In this document: piece by piece, positions 33,494-46,140 of the stretch
Layout of the letters: each line of letters opens with the position of its first letter
How positions within the stretch are numbered: the stretch's first letter is position 1
Source: Osedax fenrisi
Lineage: Eukaryota > Annelida > Polychaeta > Sabellida > Siboglinidae
Length of the DNA stretch: 64,000 bases
Assembly (NCBI GenBank): GCA_964019155.1
Contig: OZ025244.1
Span: forward strand, 4,796,184 to 4,860,183
Direction of reading: 5' to 3'
Program-made: the position numbers and the translations under genes
Notes under the pieces: model-generated
The model's input: only the letters and a program-made list of their open reading frames with translations
Databases searched by the model: none
Told to the model about the DNA's origin: nothing

Positions 33494-34109
33494 TATTGAA
33501 TGTTATATACACACGAAATTACATGAAGCAATAGTTTAATAATAAGTATAAATGAACAAATAAGAATGATGGTTTAAGCATGCCATAAGATACGCAAGCA
33601 AATTTGTGATCATCCGCCACTATTTCGTGGTTTTTATAGATCAAACATATCCGGTGTTGGAGAATATTTACAAGTGTTGACCCAGCTTTAGAGAATAGAC
33701 TTAACTAATTGCTTTAAACTATTACCTAGTGCTTCGCTATACTCATTATTATAGTAATACCCACACGTATACACACGCTAAATAATATGATTAATATCCA
33801 ATAAAAATCACTGACTCCATTTCGTTAATTTATTGAGAAAAGAGCCATTCGCGTATCTATCTTTTACACGCATTGCATTAATTTCTATCTATTTTCTTTG
33901 TTATCTAATATATACATGCTATGCATACACTACCCTCACCCACCCTCTATAACACCCTACCCAATACAGGCCTACGGAAGAATACTGACAACCCCCGTGG
34001 TAGGGTTTGTAAACCCCTCCTTCGTACCCCAGTGTTCCGAGGAAGTTTCTAGAGTATTCTCCGCACCCGTCAGTATATTCCTACCCACTGAAAATGTTCT
34101 CGAGATGAG
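28789..34109 (+). CDS. NUDT7: Nudix hydrolase, NUDT7-like CoA diphosphatase (5' part, exons 1-4)
   Basis: Spliced plus-strand gene. The join is 28789-28932, 30200-30288, 32582-32693 and 33970-34109, then a donor into the minisatellite. The visible product is about 161 residues. It contains the CoA-pyrophosphatase (UPF0035) approach to the Nudix box, VWLTKRAEHIFDPGSIAFPG, and then GGKRD(S)MHEDELMVALREA and HEEIGL. The metal-binding REAHEE lies at residues 89-94 and the GG-to-RE spacing is identical to human NUDT7. TTPVVGFV and EEVSRVFSAPVSIFL match the region after the box in NUDT7. NUDT7 hydrolyses CoA and acyl-CoA to phosphopantetheines and 3',5'-ADP in peroxisomes. The C-terminus, where a peroxisomal signal would be, is not in the window. 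NUDT8 is the main alternative. Confidence 0.85.
29027..29671. mobile_element. 645-bp inverted-repeat element with TTAA ends in Nudix intron 1
   Basis: Left end TTAAGGGGATCCCGCAC (29027-29043); the right end is its inverted complement with one mismatch (29655-29671). TTAA at both borders is the target duplication of piggyBac-type elements, although the terminal GGGG is not the usual CCC of that group. The interior is AT-rich and encodes no transposase, so it would be a non-autonomous MITE. Confidence 0.72.
30200..30288 (+). CDS. NUDT7: Nudix gene exon 2, 29 codons plus 2 nt
   Basis: Encodes DNELCVWLTKRAEHIFDPG and SIAFPGGKRD. Acceptor CTCCAG, donor GATAG|GTGTGG. The AG is completed by T of exon 3 to give Ser. 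Confidence 0.92.
30535..31649. mobile_element. About 1.1-kb inverted-repeat element with TA ends in Nudix intron 2
   Basis: TAGACCGGTTCGT at the left (30535-30547) and its exact inverted complement ACGAACCGGTCTA at the right (31637-31649). The TGTACA(A)T words flanking each end extend the symmetry. TA borders suggest a Tc1/mariner-like mechanism. No ORF longer than noise inside. Confidence 0.68.
32511..32550. repeat. (TA)n microsatellite before Nudix exon 3
   Basis: About 20 TA dinucleotides ending about 30 bp before the exon 3 acceptor. Confidence 0.95.
32582..32693 (+). CDS. NUDT7: Nudix gene exon 3 (Nudix box), 1 nt plus 37 codons
   Basis: Encodes MHEDELMVALREAHEEIGLP and PHLFTYICTLHPIMAGL. 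Acceptor AATAG directly follows a (TA)n tract. The exact donor is ambiguous because GTAGTAGTAGTG offers in-frame GT choices after 32693, 32696, 32699 or 32702, each adding one Val. All keep phase 0 with exon 4, so the reading is otherwise unaffected. Confidence 0.9.
32703..32862 (+). repeat. C-rich minisatellite just inside Nudix intron 3
   Basis: About seven degenerate units of roughly 20-24 bp built from TACCCCCCTACTAGTRTTRT. The array starts within about 10 bp of the exon 3 donor, the same placement as the giant array after exon 4. Confidence 0.85.
33211..33420 (+). other. Orphan open frame in Nudix intron 3
   Basis: The open frame before the (TA)n tract includes MCSFRVKFPDTSYKYVLF and NYTIDTFAENTLNLRLQF, compositionally more protein-like than its surroundings. 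I recognise no family, and Nudix homologues have no insertion here. It might be an unannotated or alternative exon, or chance. Confidence 0.2.
33421..33490. repeat. (TA)n microsatellite in Nudix intron 3
   Basis: About 35 TA dinucleotides, nearly uninterrupted. Confidence 0.97.
33970..34109 (+). CDS. NUDT7: Nudix gene exon 4, 46 codons plus 2 nt
   Basis: Encodes AYGRILTTPVVGFVNPSF, VPQCSEEVSRVFSAPV and SIFLPTENVLEM. Acceptor ATACAG, donor ATGAG|GTAAAC. Without splicing the frame meets TAA at 34111-34113, so intron retention would end the protein at once. Family members continue about 70 residues further, which implies at least one more exon beyond the satellite array. Confidence 0.88.
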
Positions 34110-34429
34110 GTAAACTTTCACTCCCTCTATCCCTCTCTATGTGTCCTTAAGTTAAACAATCACTACCTCTCTCCCTCTCTATCTTTCCTTGAGTTAAACA
34201 ATCACTACCTCGCTCCCTCTCTATGTGTCCTTGAGTTAAACAATCACTACCTCTCTCCCTCTCTATGTTTCCTTGAGTTAAACAATCACTACCTCTCACC
34301 CTCTCTATGTGTCCTTGTGTTAAACAATCACTACCTCTCTCCCTCTCTATGTGTCCTTGTGTTAAACAATCACTACCTCTCTTCCTCTCTATGTTTCCTT
34401 GAGTTAAACAATCACTTCCTCTCTTCCTC

Positions 34430-35600
34430 TCTATGTTTCCTTGAGTTAAACACTCACTACCTCCCTCTCTATGTTTCCTTGAGTTAGACAATCGCTACCT
34501 CTCTCCCATCTATGTTTCCTTGAGTTAAACAATCACTTCCTCTCTATGTTTCCTTGAGTTAAACAATCACTACCTCTCTTCCACTCTATCTTTCCTTGAG
34601 TTAAACACTCACTATCTCCCTCTCTGTGTTTCCTTGAGTTAGACAATCGCTACCTCTCTTCCTCTCTATGTTTCCTTGAGTTAAACACTCACTACCTCCC
34701 TCTCTATGTTTCCTTGAGTTAGACAATCGCTACCTCTCTCCCCTCTATGTTTCCTTGAGTTAAACAATCACTTCCTCTCTATGTTTCCTTGAGTTAAACA
34801 ATCACTACCTCTCTTCCACTCTATCTTTCCTTGAGTTAAACACTCACTACATCCCTCTCTATGTTTCCTTGAGTTAGACAATCGCTACCTCTCTCCCCTC
34901 TATGTTTCCTTGAGTTAAACAATCACTTCCTCTCTATGTTTCCTTGAGTTAAACAATCACTACCTCTCTCCCTCTCTATGTTTCCTTGAGTTAAACAATC
35001 ACTCCCTCTCTCCCTCTCTATCTTTCCTTGAGTTAAACAATCACTACCTCGCTCCCTCTCTATGTGTCCTTGAGTTAACAATCACTACCTCTCTTCCTCT
35101 CTATGTTTCCTTGAGTTAAACACTCACTGCCTCCCTCTCTATGTTTCCTTGAGTTAGACAATCGCTACCTCTCTCCCCTCTATGTTTCCTTGAGTTAAAC
35201 AATCACTTCCTCTCTATGTTTCCTTGAGTTAAACAATCACTACCTCTCTCCCTCTCTATGTTTCCTTGAGTTAGACAATCGCTACCTCTCTCCCTCTCTA
35301 TGTTTCCTTGAGTTAGAAAATCGCTACCTCTCTCCCCTCTATGTTTCCTTGAGTTAAACAATCACTTCCTCTCTATGTTTCCTTGAGTTAAACAATCACT
35401 TCCTCACTCCCTCTCTATGTTTCCTTGAGTTAAACAATCACTACCTCTCTCCCTCTCTATGTTTCCTTGAGTTAGACAATCGCTACCTCTCTCCCTCTCT
35501 ATGTTTCCTTGAGTTAGACAATCGCTACCTCTCTCCCCTCTATGTTTCCTTGAGTTAAACAATCACTTCCTCTCTATGTTTCCTTGAGTTACACAATCAC
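34430..35600 (+). repeat. Left-edge composite block of the minisatellite
   Basis: Here shortened units (CTCCCTCTCTATG and CTTCCTCTCTATG lacking about 6-10 bases) alternate in a fixed order. TTAGACAATCGC units are followed by CTCTCCCCTCTATG and then by the CACTTCCTCTCTATG short unit. The set recurs from about 34470, 34640, 34870, 35150, 35300 and 35510. GTTAGACAATCGC is almost confined to this block, which marks it as an older or separately amplified edge. Confidence 0.75.
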
Positions 35601-38600
35601 TACCTCGCTCCCTCTCTATGTGTCCTTGAGTTAATCAATCACTACTTCTCTCCCTCTCTATGTGTCCTTGTGTTAAACAATCACTTCCTCTCTTCCTATC
35701 TATGTTTCCTTGTGTTAATCAATCACTACCTCTCTCCCTCTCTATGTGTCCTTGAGTTAAACAATCACTTCCTCTCTCCCTCTCTATGTTTCCTTGTGTT
35801 AATCAATCACTACCTCTCTCCCTCTCTATGCGTCCTTGAGTTAAACAATCACTTACTCTCTCCCTCTCTATGTGTCCTTGAGTTAAACAATCACTTCCTC
35901 TCTCCCTCTCTATGTGTCGTTGAGTTAAACAATCACTTCCTCACTATGTGACATTGAGTTACACAATCACTACCTCGCTCCCTCTCTATGTGTCCTTGAG
36001 TTAATCAATCACTACCTCTCTCCCTCTCTATGTGTCCTTGTGTTAAACAATCACTTCCTCTCTTCCTCTCTATGTTTCCTTGTGTTAATCAATCACTACC
36101 TCTCTCCCTCTCTATGTGTCCTTGAGTTAAACAATCACTTCCTCTCTCCCTCTCTATGTTTCCTTGAGTTAAAGAATCACTACCTCTCTCCCTCTCTATG
36201 TGTCCTTGAGTTAAACAATCACTACCTCTCTCCCTCTCTATGTGTCCTTTAGTTAAACAATCACTACCTCTCTCCCTCTCTATGTTTCCTTGAGTTAAAC
36301 AATCACTCCCTCTCTTCCTCTCTATCTTTACTTGAGTTAACAATCACTACCTCTATCCCTCTCTATGTTTCCTTGAGTTAAACAATCACTTCCTCTCTCC
36401 CTCTCTATGTTTCCTTGAGTTAAACAATCACTACCTCTCTTCCTCTCTATGTGTCCTTGAGTTAAACAATCACTTCCTCTCTCCCTATCTATGTGTCCTT
36501 GAGTTAAACAATCACTTCCTCTCTCCCTCTCTATCTTTACTTGAGTTAAACAATCACTACCTCTCTCCCTCTCTATCTTTCCTTGTGTTAAACAATCACT
36601 TCCTCTCTCCCTCTCTATGTGTCCTTGAGTTAAACAATCACTTCCTCTCTCCCTATCTATGTGTCCTTGAGTTAAACAATCACTTCCTCTCTCCCTCTCT
36701 ATCTTTCCTTGAGTTAAACAATCACTTCCTCTCTCACTCTCTATCTTTCCTTGTGTTAAACAATCACTTCCTCACTATGTGTCATTGAGTTAAACAATCA
36801 CTACCTCTCTCCCTCTCTATGTTTCCTTGAGTTAAACAATCACTCCCTCTCTCCCTCTCTATCTTTCCTTGAGTTAAACAATCACTACCTCTCTCCCTCT
36901 CTATGTGTCCTTAAGTTAAACAATCACTTCCTCTCTCCCTCTCTATCTTTCCTTGAGTTAAACAATCACTACCTCTCTCCCTCTCTATGTTTCCTTGAGT
37001 TAAACAATCACTCCCTCTCTCCCTCTCTATGTGTCCTTGAGTTAAACAATCACTACCTCTCTCCCTCTCTATGTGTCCTTGAGTTAAACAATCACTACCT
37101 CTCTCCCTCTCTATGTTTCCTTGAGTTAAACAATCACTACCTCTCTCCCTCTCTATGTGTCCTTTAATTAAACAATCACTACCTCTCTCCCTCTCTATGT
37201 GTCCTTAAGTTAAACAATCACTTCCTCTCTCCCTCTCTATCTTTCCTTGAGTTAAACAATCACTACCTCTCTCCCTCTCTATGTTTCCTTGAGTTAAACA
37301 ATCACTCCCTCTCTCCCTTTCTATGTGTCCTTGAGTTAAACAATCACTACCTCTCTCCCTCTATGTGTCCTTTAGTTAAACAATCACTACCTCTCTCCCT
37401 CTCTATGTTTCCTTGAGTTAAACAATCACTACCTCTCTCCCTCTCTATGTGTCCTTTAGTTAAACAATCACTACCTCTCTCCCTCTCTATGTTTCCTTGA
37501 GTTAAACAATCACTACCTCTCTCCCTCTCTATCTTTCCTTGAGTTAACAATCACTACCTCTTTCCCTCTCAATCTTTCCTTGAGTTAAACAATCACTACC
37601 TCTCTCCCTCTCTATGTTTCCTTGAGTTAACAATCACTACCTCTCTCCCTCTCTATGTTTCCTTGAGTTAACAATCACTACCTCTCTCCCTCTCTATCTT
37701 TCCTTGAGTTAACAATCACTACCTCTCTCCCTCTCTATCTTTCCTTGAGTTAAACAATCACTACCTCTCTCCCTCTCTATCTTTCCTTGAGTTAAACAAT
37801 CACTACCTCTCTCCCTCTCTATGTTTCCTTGAGTTAAACAATCACTCCCTCTCTCCCTCTCTATCTTTCCTTGAGTTAAACAATCACTATCTCTCTCCCT
37901 CTCTATGTTTCCTTGAGTTACACAATCACTACCTCTCTCCCTCTCTATCTTTCCTTGAGTTAAACAATCACTATCTCTCTCCCTCTCTATGTTTCCTTGA
38001 GTTAACAATCACTACCTCTCTATGTGTCCTTGTGTCCTTGTGTTAAACAATCACTCCCTATCTCCCTCTCTATGTTTCCTTGAGTTAACAATCACTCCCT
38101 CTCTCCCTCTCTATCTTTCCTTGAGTTAACAATCACTACCTCTCTCCCTCTCTATCTTTCCTTGTGTTAAACAATCACTACCTCTCTCTATCTCTATCTT
38201 TCCTTGAGTTAACAATCACTACCTCTCTCCCTCTCTATCTTTCCTTGAGTTAAAAAATCACTACCTCTCTCCCTCTCTATCTTTCCTTGAGTTAAACAAT
38301 CACTACCTCTCTCCCTCTCTATCTTTCCTTGAGTTAAACAATCACTACCTCTCTCCCTCTCTATCTTTCCTTGAGTTAACAATCACTACCTCTCTCCCTC
38401 TCTATCTTTCCTTGAGTTAAACAATCACTACCTCTCTCCCTCTCTATGTTTCCTTGAGTTAACAATCACTACCTCTCTCCCTCTCTATCTTTCCTTGAGT
38501 TAACAATCACTACCTCTCTCTCTCTCTATCTTTCCTTGAGTTAAACAATCACTACCTCTCTCCCTCTCTATCTTTCCTTGAGTTAAACAATCACTACCTC

Positions 38601-41600
38601 TCTCCCTCTCTATCTTTCCTTGAGTTAACAATCACTCCCTCTTTATCTTTCCTTGAGTTAAACAATCACTACCTCTCTCTCTCTCTATGTGTCCTTGTGT
38701 TAAACAATCACTTCCTCTCTCCCTCTCTATCTTTCCTTGAGTTAAACAATCACTTCCTCTCTCCCTCTCTATCTTTCCTTGAGTTAAATAATCACTACCT
38801 CTCTCCCTCTCTATCTTTCCTTGAGTTAAAAAATCACTACCTCTCTCCCTTTCTATGTGTCCTTGAGTTAAACAATCACTACCTCTCTCCCTCTCTATCT
38901 TTCCTTGAGTTAAACAATCACTCCCTCTCTCCCTCTCTATGTTTCCTTGAGTTAACAATCACTACCTCTCTCCCTCTCTATGTGTCCTTGAGTTAAACAA
39001 TCACTACCTCTCTCCCTCTCTATCTTTCCTTGAGTTAACAATCACTACCTCTCTCCCTCTCTATCTTTCCTTGAGTTAACAATCACTACCTCTCTCCCTC
39101 TCTATCTTTCCTTGAGTTAAACAATCACTACCTCTCTCCCTCTCTATGTTTCCTTGAGTTAACAATCACTACCTCTCTCCCTCTCTATGTTTCCTTGAGT
39201 TAACAATCACTACCTCTCTCCCTCTCTATCTTTCCTTGAGTTAACAATCACTACCTCTCTCCCTCTCTATCTTTACTTGAGTTAAACAATCACTTCCTCT
39301 CTCCCTCTCTATGTGTCCTTGAGTTAACAATCACTACCTCTCTCCCTCTTTATCTTTCCTTGAGTTAAACAATAACTTCCTCTCTCCCTCTCTATATGTC
39401 CTTGTTTTAAACAATCACTACCTCTCTCCCTCTCTATGTGTCCTTGAGTTAAACAATCACTCCCTCTCTTCCTCTCTATGTGTCCTTGAGTTAAACAATC
39501 ACTACCTCTCTCCCTCTCTATGTGTCCTTGAGTTAAACAATCACTACCTCTCCCTCTCTATCTTTCCTTGAGTTAACAATCACTTCCTCTCTATGTGTCC
39601 TTGAGTTAAACAATCACTACCTCTCTCCCTCTCTATCTTTCCTTGAGTTAACAATCACTACCTCTCTCCCTCTCTATCTTTCCTTATGTTAAACAATCAT
39701 TACCTCTCTCCCTCTCTATGTTTCCTTGAGTTAAACAATCACTTCCTCTCTCCCTCTCTATCTTTCCTTGAGTTAAACAATCACTACCTCTCTCCCTCTC
39801 TATGTGTCCTTGTGTTAAACAATCACTTCCTCTCTCCCTCTCTATCTTTCCTTGAGTTAAACAATCACTTCCTCTCTCCCTCTCTATCTTTCCTTGAGTT
39901 AAACAATCACTACCTCACTCCCTCTCTATCTTTCCTTGAGTTAAACAATCACTACCTCTCTCCCTTTCTATGTGTCCTTGAGTTAAACAATCACTACCTC
40001 TCTCCCTCTCTATCTTTCCTTGAGTTAAACAATCACTCCCTCTCTCCCTCTCTATCTTTCCTTGAGTTAAACAATCACTATCTCTCTCCCTCTCTATGTT
40101 TCCTTGAGTTACACAATCACTACCTCTCTCCCTCTCTATCTTTCCTTGAGTTAAACAATCACTATCTCTCTCCCTCTCTATGTTTCCTTGAGTTAACAAT
40201 CACTGCCTCTCTCCCTCTCTATGTGTCCTTGTGTTAAACAATCACTACCTCTCTTCCTCTCTATGTTTCCTTGAGTTAAACAATCACTCCCTCTCTCCCT
40301 CTCTATCTTTCCTTGAGTTAAACAATCACTACCTCTCTCCCTCTCTATCTTTCCTTGAGTTAAACAATCACTACCTCTCTCCCTCTCTATCTTTCCTTGA
40401 GTTAACAATCACTACCTCTCTCCCTCTCTATGTTTCCTTGAGTTAACAATCACTACCTCTCTCCCTCTCTACGTGTCCTTGAGTTAAACAATCACTACCT
40501 CTCTCCCTCTCTATCTTTCCTTGAGTTGACAATCACTACCTCTCTCCCTATTTATCTTTCCTTGAGTTAACAATACTACCTCTCTCCCTCTCTATCTTTC
40601 CTTGAGTTAACAATCACTACCTCTCTCCCTCTCTATCTTTCCTTGAGTTAAACAATCACTACCTCTCTCCCTCTCTATGTTTCCTTGAGTTAACAATCAC
40701 TACCTCTCTCCCTCTCTATCTTTCCTTGAGTTAACAATCACTACCTCTCTCCCTCTCTATCTTTCCTTGAGTTAAACAATCACTACCTCTCTCCCTCTCT
40801 ATCTTTCCTTGAGTTAAACAATCACTACCTCTCTCCCTCTCTATCTTTCCTTGAGTTAACAATCACTACCTCTCTCCCTCTCTATGTTTCCTTGAGTTAA
40901 CAATCACTACCTCTCTCCCTCTCTATGTGTCATTGAGTTAAACAATCACTACCTCTCTCCCTCTCTATCTTTCCTTGAGTTAACAATCACTACCTCTCTC
41001 CCTCTCTATCTTTCCTTGAGTTAACAATCACTACCTCTCTCCCTCTCTATCTTTCCTTGAGTTAAACAATCACTACCTCTCTCCCTCTCTATGTTTCCTT
41101 GAGTTAACAATCACTACCTCTCTCCCTCTCTATGTTTCCTTGAGTTAACAATCACTACCTCTCTCCCTCTCTATCTTTCCTTGAGTTAACAATCACTACC
41201 TCTCTCCCTCTCTATCTTTCCTTGAGTTAAACAATCACTACCTCTCTCCCTCTCTATCTTTCCTTGAGTTAAACAATCACTACCTCTCTCCCTCTCTATC
41301 TTTCCTTGAGTTAACAATCACTACTTCTCTCCCTCTCTATCTTTCCTTGAGTTAAACAATCACTCCCTCTCTCCCTCTCTATCTTTCCTTGAGTTAAACA
41401 ATCACTACCTCTCTCCCTCTCTATCTTTCCTTGAGTTAAACAATCACTACCTCTCTCCCTCTCTATCTTTCCTTGAGTTAACAATCACTACCTCTCTCCC
41501 TCTCTATGTTTCCTTGAGTTAACAATCACTACCTCTCTCCCTCTCTATGTGTCCTTGAGTTAAACAATCACTACCTCTCTCCCTCTCTATCTTTCCTTGA

Positions 41601-44039
41601 GTTAACAATCACTACTTCTCTCCCTCTCTATCTTTCCTTGAGTTAAACAATCACTCCCTCTCTCCCTCTCTATCTTTCCTTGAGTTAAACAATCACTACC
41701 TCTCTCCCTCTCTATCTTTCCTTGAGTTAAACAATCACTACCTCTCTCCCTCTCTATCTTTCCTTGAGTTAACAATCACTACCTCTCTCCCTCTCTATGT
41801 TTCCTTGAGTTAACAATCACTACCTCTCTCCCTCTCTATGTGTCCTTGAGTTAAACAATCACTACCTCTCTCCCTCTCTATCTTTCCTTGAGTTAACAAT
41901 CACTACCTCTCTCCCTCTCTATCTTTCCTTGAGTTAAACAATCACTACCTCTCTCCCTCTCTATGTTTCCTTGAGTTAACAATCACTACCTCTCTCCCTC
42001 TCTATGTTTCCTTGAGTTAACAATCACTACCTCTCTCCCTCTCTATCTTTCCTTGTGTTAACAATCACTACCTCTCTCCCTCTCTATGTTTCCTTGAGTT
42101 AACAATCACTACCTCTCTCCCTCTCTATGTGTCCTTGAGTTAAACAATCACTACCTCTCTCCCTCTCTATCTTTCCTTGAGTTAACAATCACTACCTCTC
42201 TCCCTCTCTATCTTTCCTTGAGTTAAACAATCACTACATCTCTCCCTCTCTATGTTTCCTTGAGTTAACAATCACTACCTCTCTCCCTCTCTATGTTTCC
42301 TTGAGTTAACAATCACTACCTCTCTCCCTCTCTATGTTTCCTTGAGTTAACAATCACTACCTCTCTCCCTCTCTATGTGTCCTTGAGTTAAACAATCACT
42401 ACCTCTCTCCCTCTCTATCTTTCCTTGAGTTAACAATCACTACCTCTCTCCCTCTCTATCTTTCCTTGAGTTAACAATCACTACCTCTCTCCCTCTCTAT
42501 CTTTCCTTGAGTTAAACAATCACTACCTCTCTCCCTCTCTATGTTTCCTTGAGTTAACAATAACTACCTCTCTCCCTCTCTATGTTTCCTTGAGTTAACA
42601 ATCACTACCTCTCTCCCTCTCTATCTTTCCTTGAGTTAACAATCACTACCTCTCTCCCTCTCTATCTTTCCTTGAGTTAAACAATCACTACCTCTCTCCC
42701 TCTCTATCTTTCCTTGAGTTAAACAATCACTACCTCTCTCCCTCTCTATCTTTCCTTGAGTTAACAATCACTACTTCTCTCCCTCTCTATCTTTCCTTGA
42801 GTTAAACAATCACTACCTCTCTCCCTCTCTATGTTTCCTTGAGTTAACAATCACTACCTCTCTCCCTCTCTATGTTTCCTTGAGTTAAACACTCACTACC
42901 TCTCTCCCTCTCTATCTTTCCTTGAGTTAACAATCACTACCTCTCTCCCTCTCTATCTTTCCTTGAGTTAAACAATCACTACCTCTCTCCCTCTCTATCT
43001 TTCCTTGAGTTAAACAATCACTACCTCTCTCCCTCTCTATCTTTCCTTGAGTTAACAATCACTACCTCTCTCCCTCTCTATCTTTCCTTGAGTTAAACAA
43101 TCACTACCTCTCTCCCTCTCTATGTTTCCTTGAGTTAACAATCACTACCTCTCTCCCTCTCTATGTTTCCTTGAGTTAACAATCACTACCTCTCTCCCTC
43201 TCTATCTTTCCTTGTGTTAAACAATCACTACCTCTCTCTCTCTCTCTCTCTCTATCTTTCCTTGAGTTAACAATCACTACCTCTCTCCCTCTCTATCTTT
43301 CCTTGAGTTAAACAATCACTACCTCTCTCCCTCTCTATGTTTCCTTGAGTTAACAATCACTACCTCTCTCCCTCTCTATGTTTCCTTGAGTTAACAATCA
43401 CTACCTCTCTCCCTCTCTATCTTTCCTTGAGTTAACAATCACTACCTCTCTCCCTCTCTATCTTTCCTTGAGTTAAACAATCACTACCTCTCTCCCTCTC
43501 TATCTTTCCTTGAGTTAACAATCACTACCTCTCTCCCTCTCTATGTTTCCTTGAGTTAAACAATCACTACCTCTCTCCCTCTCTATCTTTCCTTGAGTTA
43601 AACAATCACTACCTCTCTCCCTCTCTATCTTTCCTTGAGTTAACAATCACTACTTCTCTCCCTCTCTATCTTTCCTTGAGTTAAACAATCACTACCTCTC
43701 TCCCTCTCTATGTTTCCTTGAGTTAACAATCACTACCTCTCTCCCTCTCTATGTTTCCTTGAGTTAAACAATCACTACCTCTCTCCCTCTCTATCTTTCC
43801 TTGAGTTAACAATCACTACCTCTCTCCCTCTCTATCTTTCCTTGAGTTAAACAATCACTACCTCTCTCCCTCTCTATCTTTCCTTGAGTTAAACAATCAC
43901 TACCTCTCTCCCTCTCTATCTTTCCTTGAGTTAACAATCACTACCTCTCTCCCTCTCTATCTTTCCTTGAGTTAAACAATCACTACCTCTCTCCCTCTCT
44001 ATGTTTCCTTGAGTTAACAATCACTACCTCTCTCCCTCT

Positions 44040-46140
44040 CTATGTGTCCTTGAGTTAACAATCACTACCTCTCTCCTTCTCTATCTTTCCTTGAGTTAAC
44101 AATAACTACCTCTCTCCCTCTCTATGTGTCCTTGAGTTAACAATCACTACCTCTCTCCCTCTCTATGTGTCCTTGAGTTAACAATCACTACCTCTCCCTC
44201 TCTATCTTTCCTTGAGTTAACAATAACTACCTCTCTCCCTCTCTATGTGTCCTTGAGTTAACAATCACTACCTCTCTCCCTCTCTATGTTTCCTTGAGTT
44301 AATAATCACTACCTCTCTCCCTCTCTATGTTTCCTTGAGTTAACAATCACTACCTCTCTCCCTCTCTATCTTTCCTTGAGTTAACAATCGCTACCTCTCT
44401 CCCTCTCTATGTGTCCTTGAGTTAACAATCACTACCTCTCTCCTTCTCTATCTTTCCTTGAGTTAACAATAACTACCTCTCTCCCTCTCTATGTGTCCTT
44501 GAGTTAACAATCACTACCTCTCTCCCTCTCTATGTGTCCTTGAGTTAACAATCACTACCTCTCCCTCTCTATCTTTCCTTGAGTTAACAATAACTACCTC
44601 TCTCCCTCTCTATGTGTCCTTGAGTTAACAATCACTACCTCTCTCCCTCTCTATGTTTCCTTGAGTTAATAATCACTACCTCTCTCCCTCTCTATGTTTC
44701 CTTGAGTTAACAATCACTACCTCTCTCCCTCTCTATCTTTCCTTGAGTTAAACAATCACTACCTCTCTTCCTCTCTATCATTCCTTGAGTTAAACAATCA
44801 CTACCTCTCTCCCTCTCTATGTGTCCTTGAGTTAACAATCACTACCTCTCTTCCTCTCTATGTGTCCTTGAGTTAAACAATCACTCCCTCTCTCCCTCTC
44901 TATCTTTCCTTGAGTTAAACAATCACTACCTCTCTTCCTCTCTATCATTCCTTGAGTTAAACAATCACTACCTCTCTCCCTCTCTATGTTTCCTTGAGTT
45001 AACAATCACTACCTCTCTCCCTCTCTATCTTTCCTTGAGTTAACAATCACTACCTCTCTCCCTCTCTATCTTTCCTTGAGTTAAACAATCACTACCTCTC
45101 TCCCTCTCTATCTTTCCTTGAGTTAAACAATCACTACCTCTCTCCCTCTCTATCTTTCCTTGAGTTAACAATCACTACCTCTCTCCCTCTCTATCTTTCC
45201 TTGAGTTAAACAATCACTACCTCTCTCCCTCTCTATGTTTCCTTGAGTTAACAATCACTACCTCTCTCCCTCTCTATGTGTCCTTGAGTTAACAATCACT
45301 ACCTCTCTCCTTCTCTATCTTTCCTTGAGTTAACAATAACTACCTCTCTCCCTCTCTATGTGTCCTTGAGTTAACAATCACTACCTCTCTCCCTCTCTAT
45401 GTGTCCTTGAGTTAACAATCACTACCTCTCCCTCTCTATCTTTCCTTGAGTTAACAATAACTACCTCTCTCCCTCTCTATGTGTCCTTGAGTTAACAATC
45501 ACTACCTCTCTCCCTCTCTATGTTTCCTTGAGTTAATAATCACTACCTCTCTCCCTCTCTATGTTTCCTTGAGTTAACAATCACTACCTCTCTCCCTCTC
45601 TATCTTTCCTTGAGTTAACAATCGCTACCTCTCTCCCTCTCTATGTGTCCTTGAGTTAACAATCACTACCTCTCTCCTTCTCTATCTTTCCTTGAGTTAA
45701 CAATAACTACCTCTCTCCCTCTCTATGTGTCCTTGAGTTAACAATCACTACCTCTCTCCCTCTCTATGTGTCCTTGAGTTAACAATCACTACCTCTCCCT
45801 CTCTATCTTTCCTTGAGTTAACAATAACTACCTCTCTCCCTCTCTATGTGTCCTTGAGTTAACAATCACTACCTCTCTCCCTCTCTATGTTTCCTTGAGT
45901 TAATAATCACTACCTCTCTCCCTCTCTATGTTTCCTTGAGTTAACAATCACTACCTCTCTCCCTCTCTATCTTTCCTTGAGTTAAACAATCACTACCTCT
46001 CTTCCTCTCTATCATTCCTTGAGTTAAACAATCACTACCTCTCTCCCTCTCTATGTGTCCTTGAGTTAACAATCACTACCTCTCTTCCTCTCTATGTGTC
46101 CTTGAGTTAAACAATCACTCCCTCTCTCCCTCTCTATGTG
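44040..46140 (+). repeat. 369-bp higher-order multimer within the minisatellite
   Basis: The rare unit CTCTCCTTCTCTAT occurs at about 44072, 44441, 45309 and 45677. It is followed each time by AACAATAACTACC, a shortened CACTACCTCCCTCTCTATC unit and GTTAATAATCAC in the same order. Pair spacing is 369 and 368 bp, and the two pairs are about 1,237 bp apart, indicating duplication of a nine-unit block and then of the larger segment. Confidence 0.8.
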
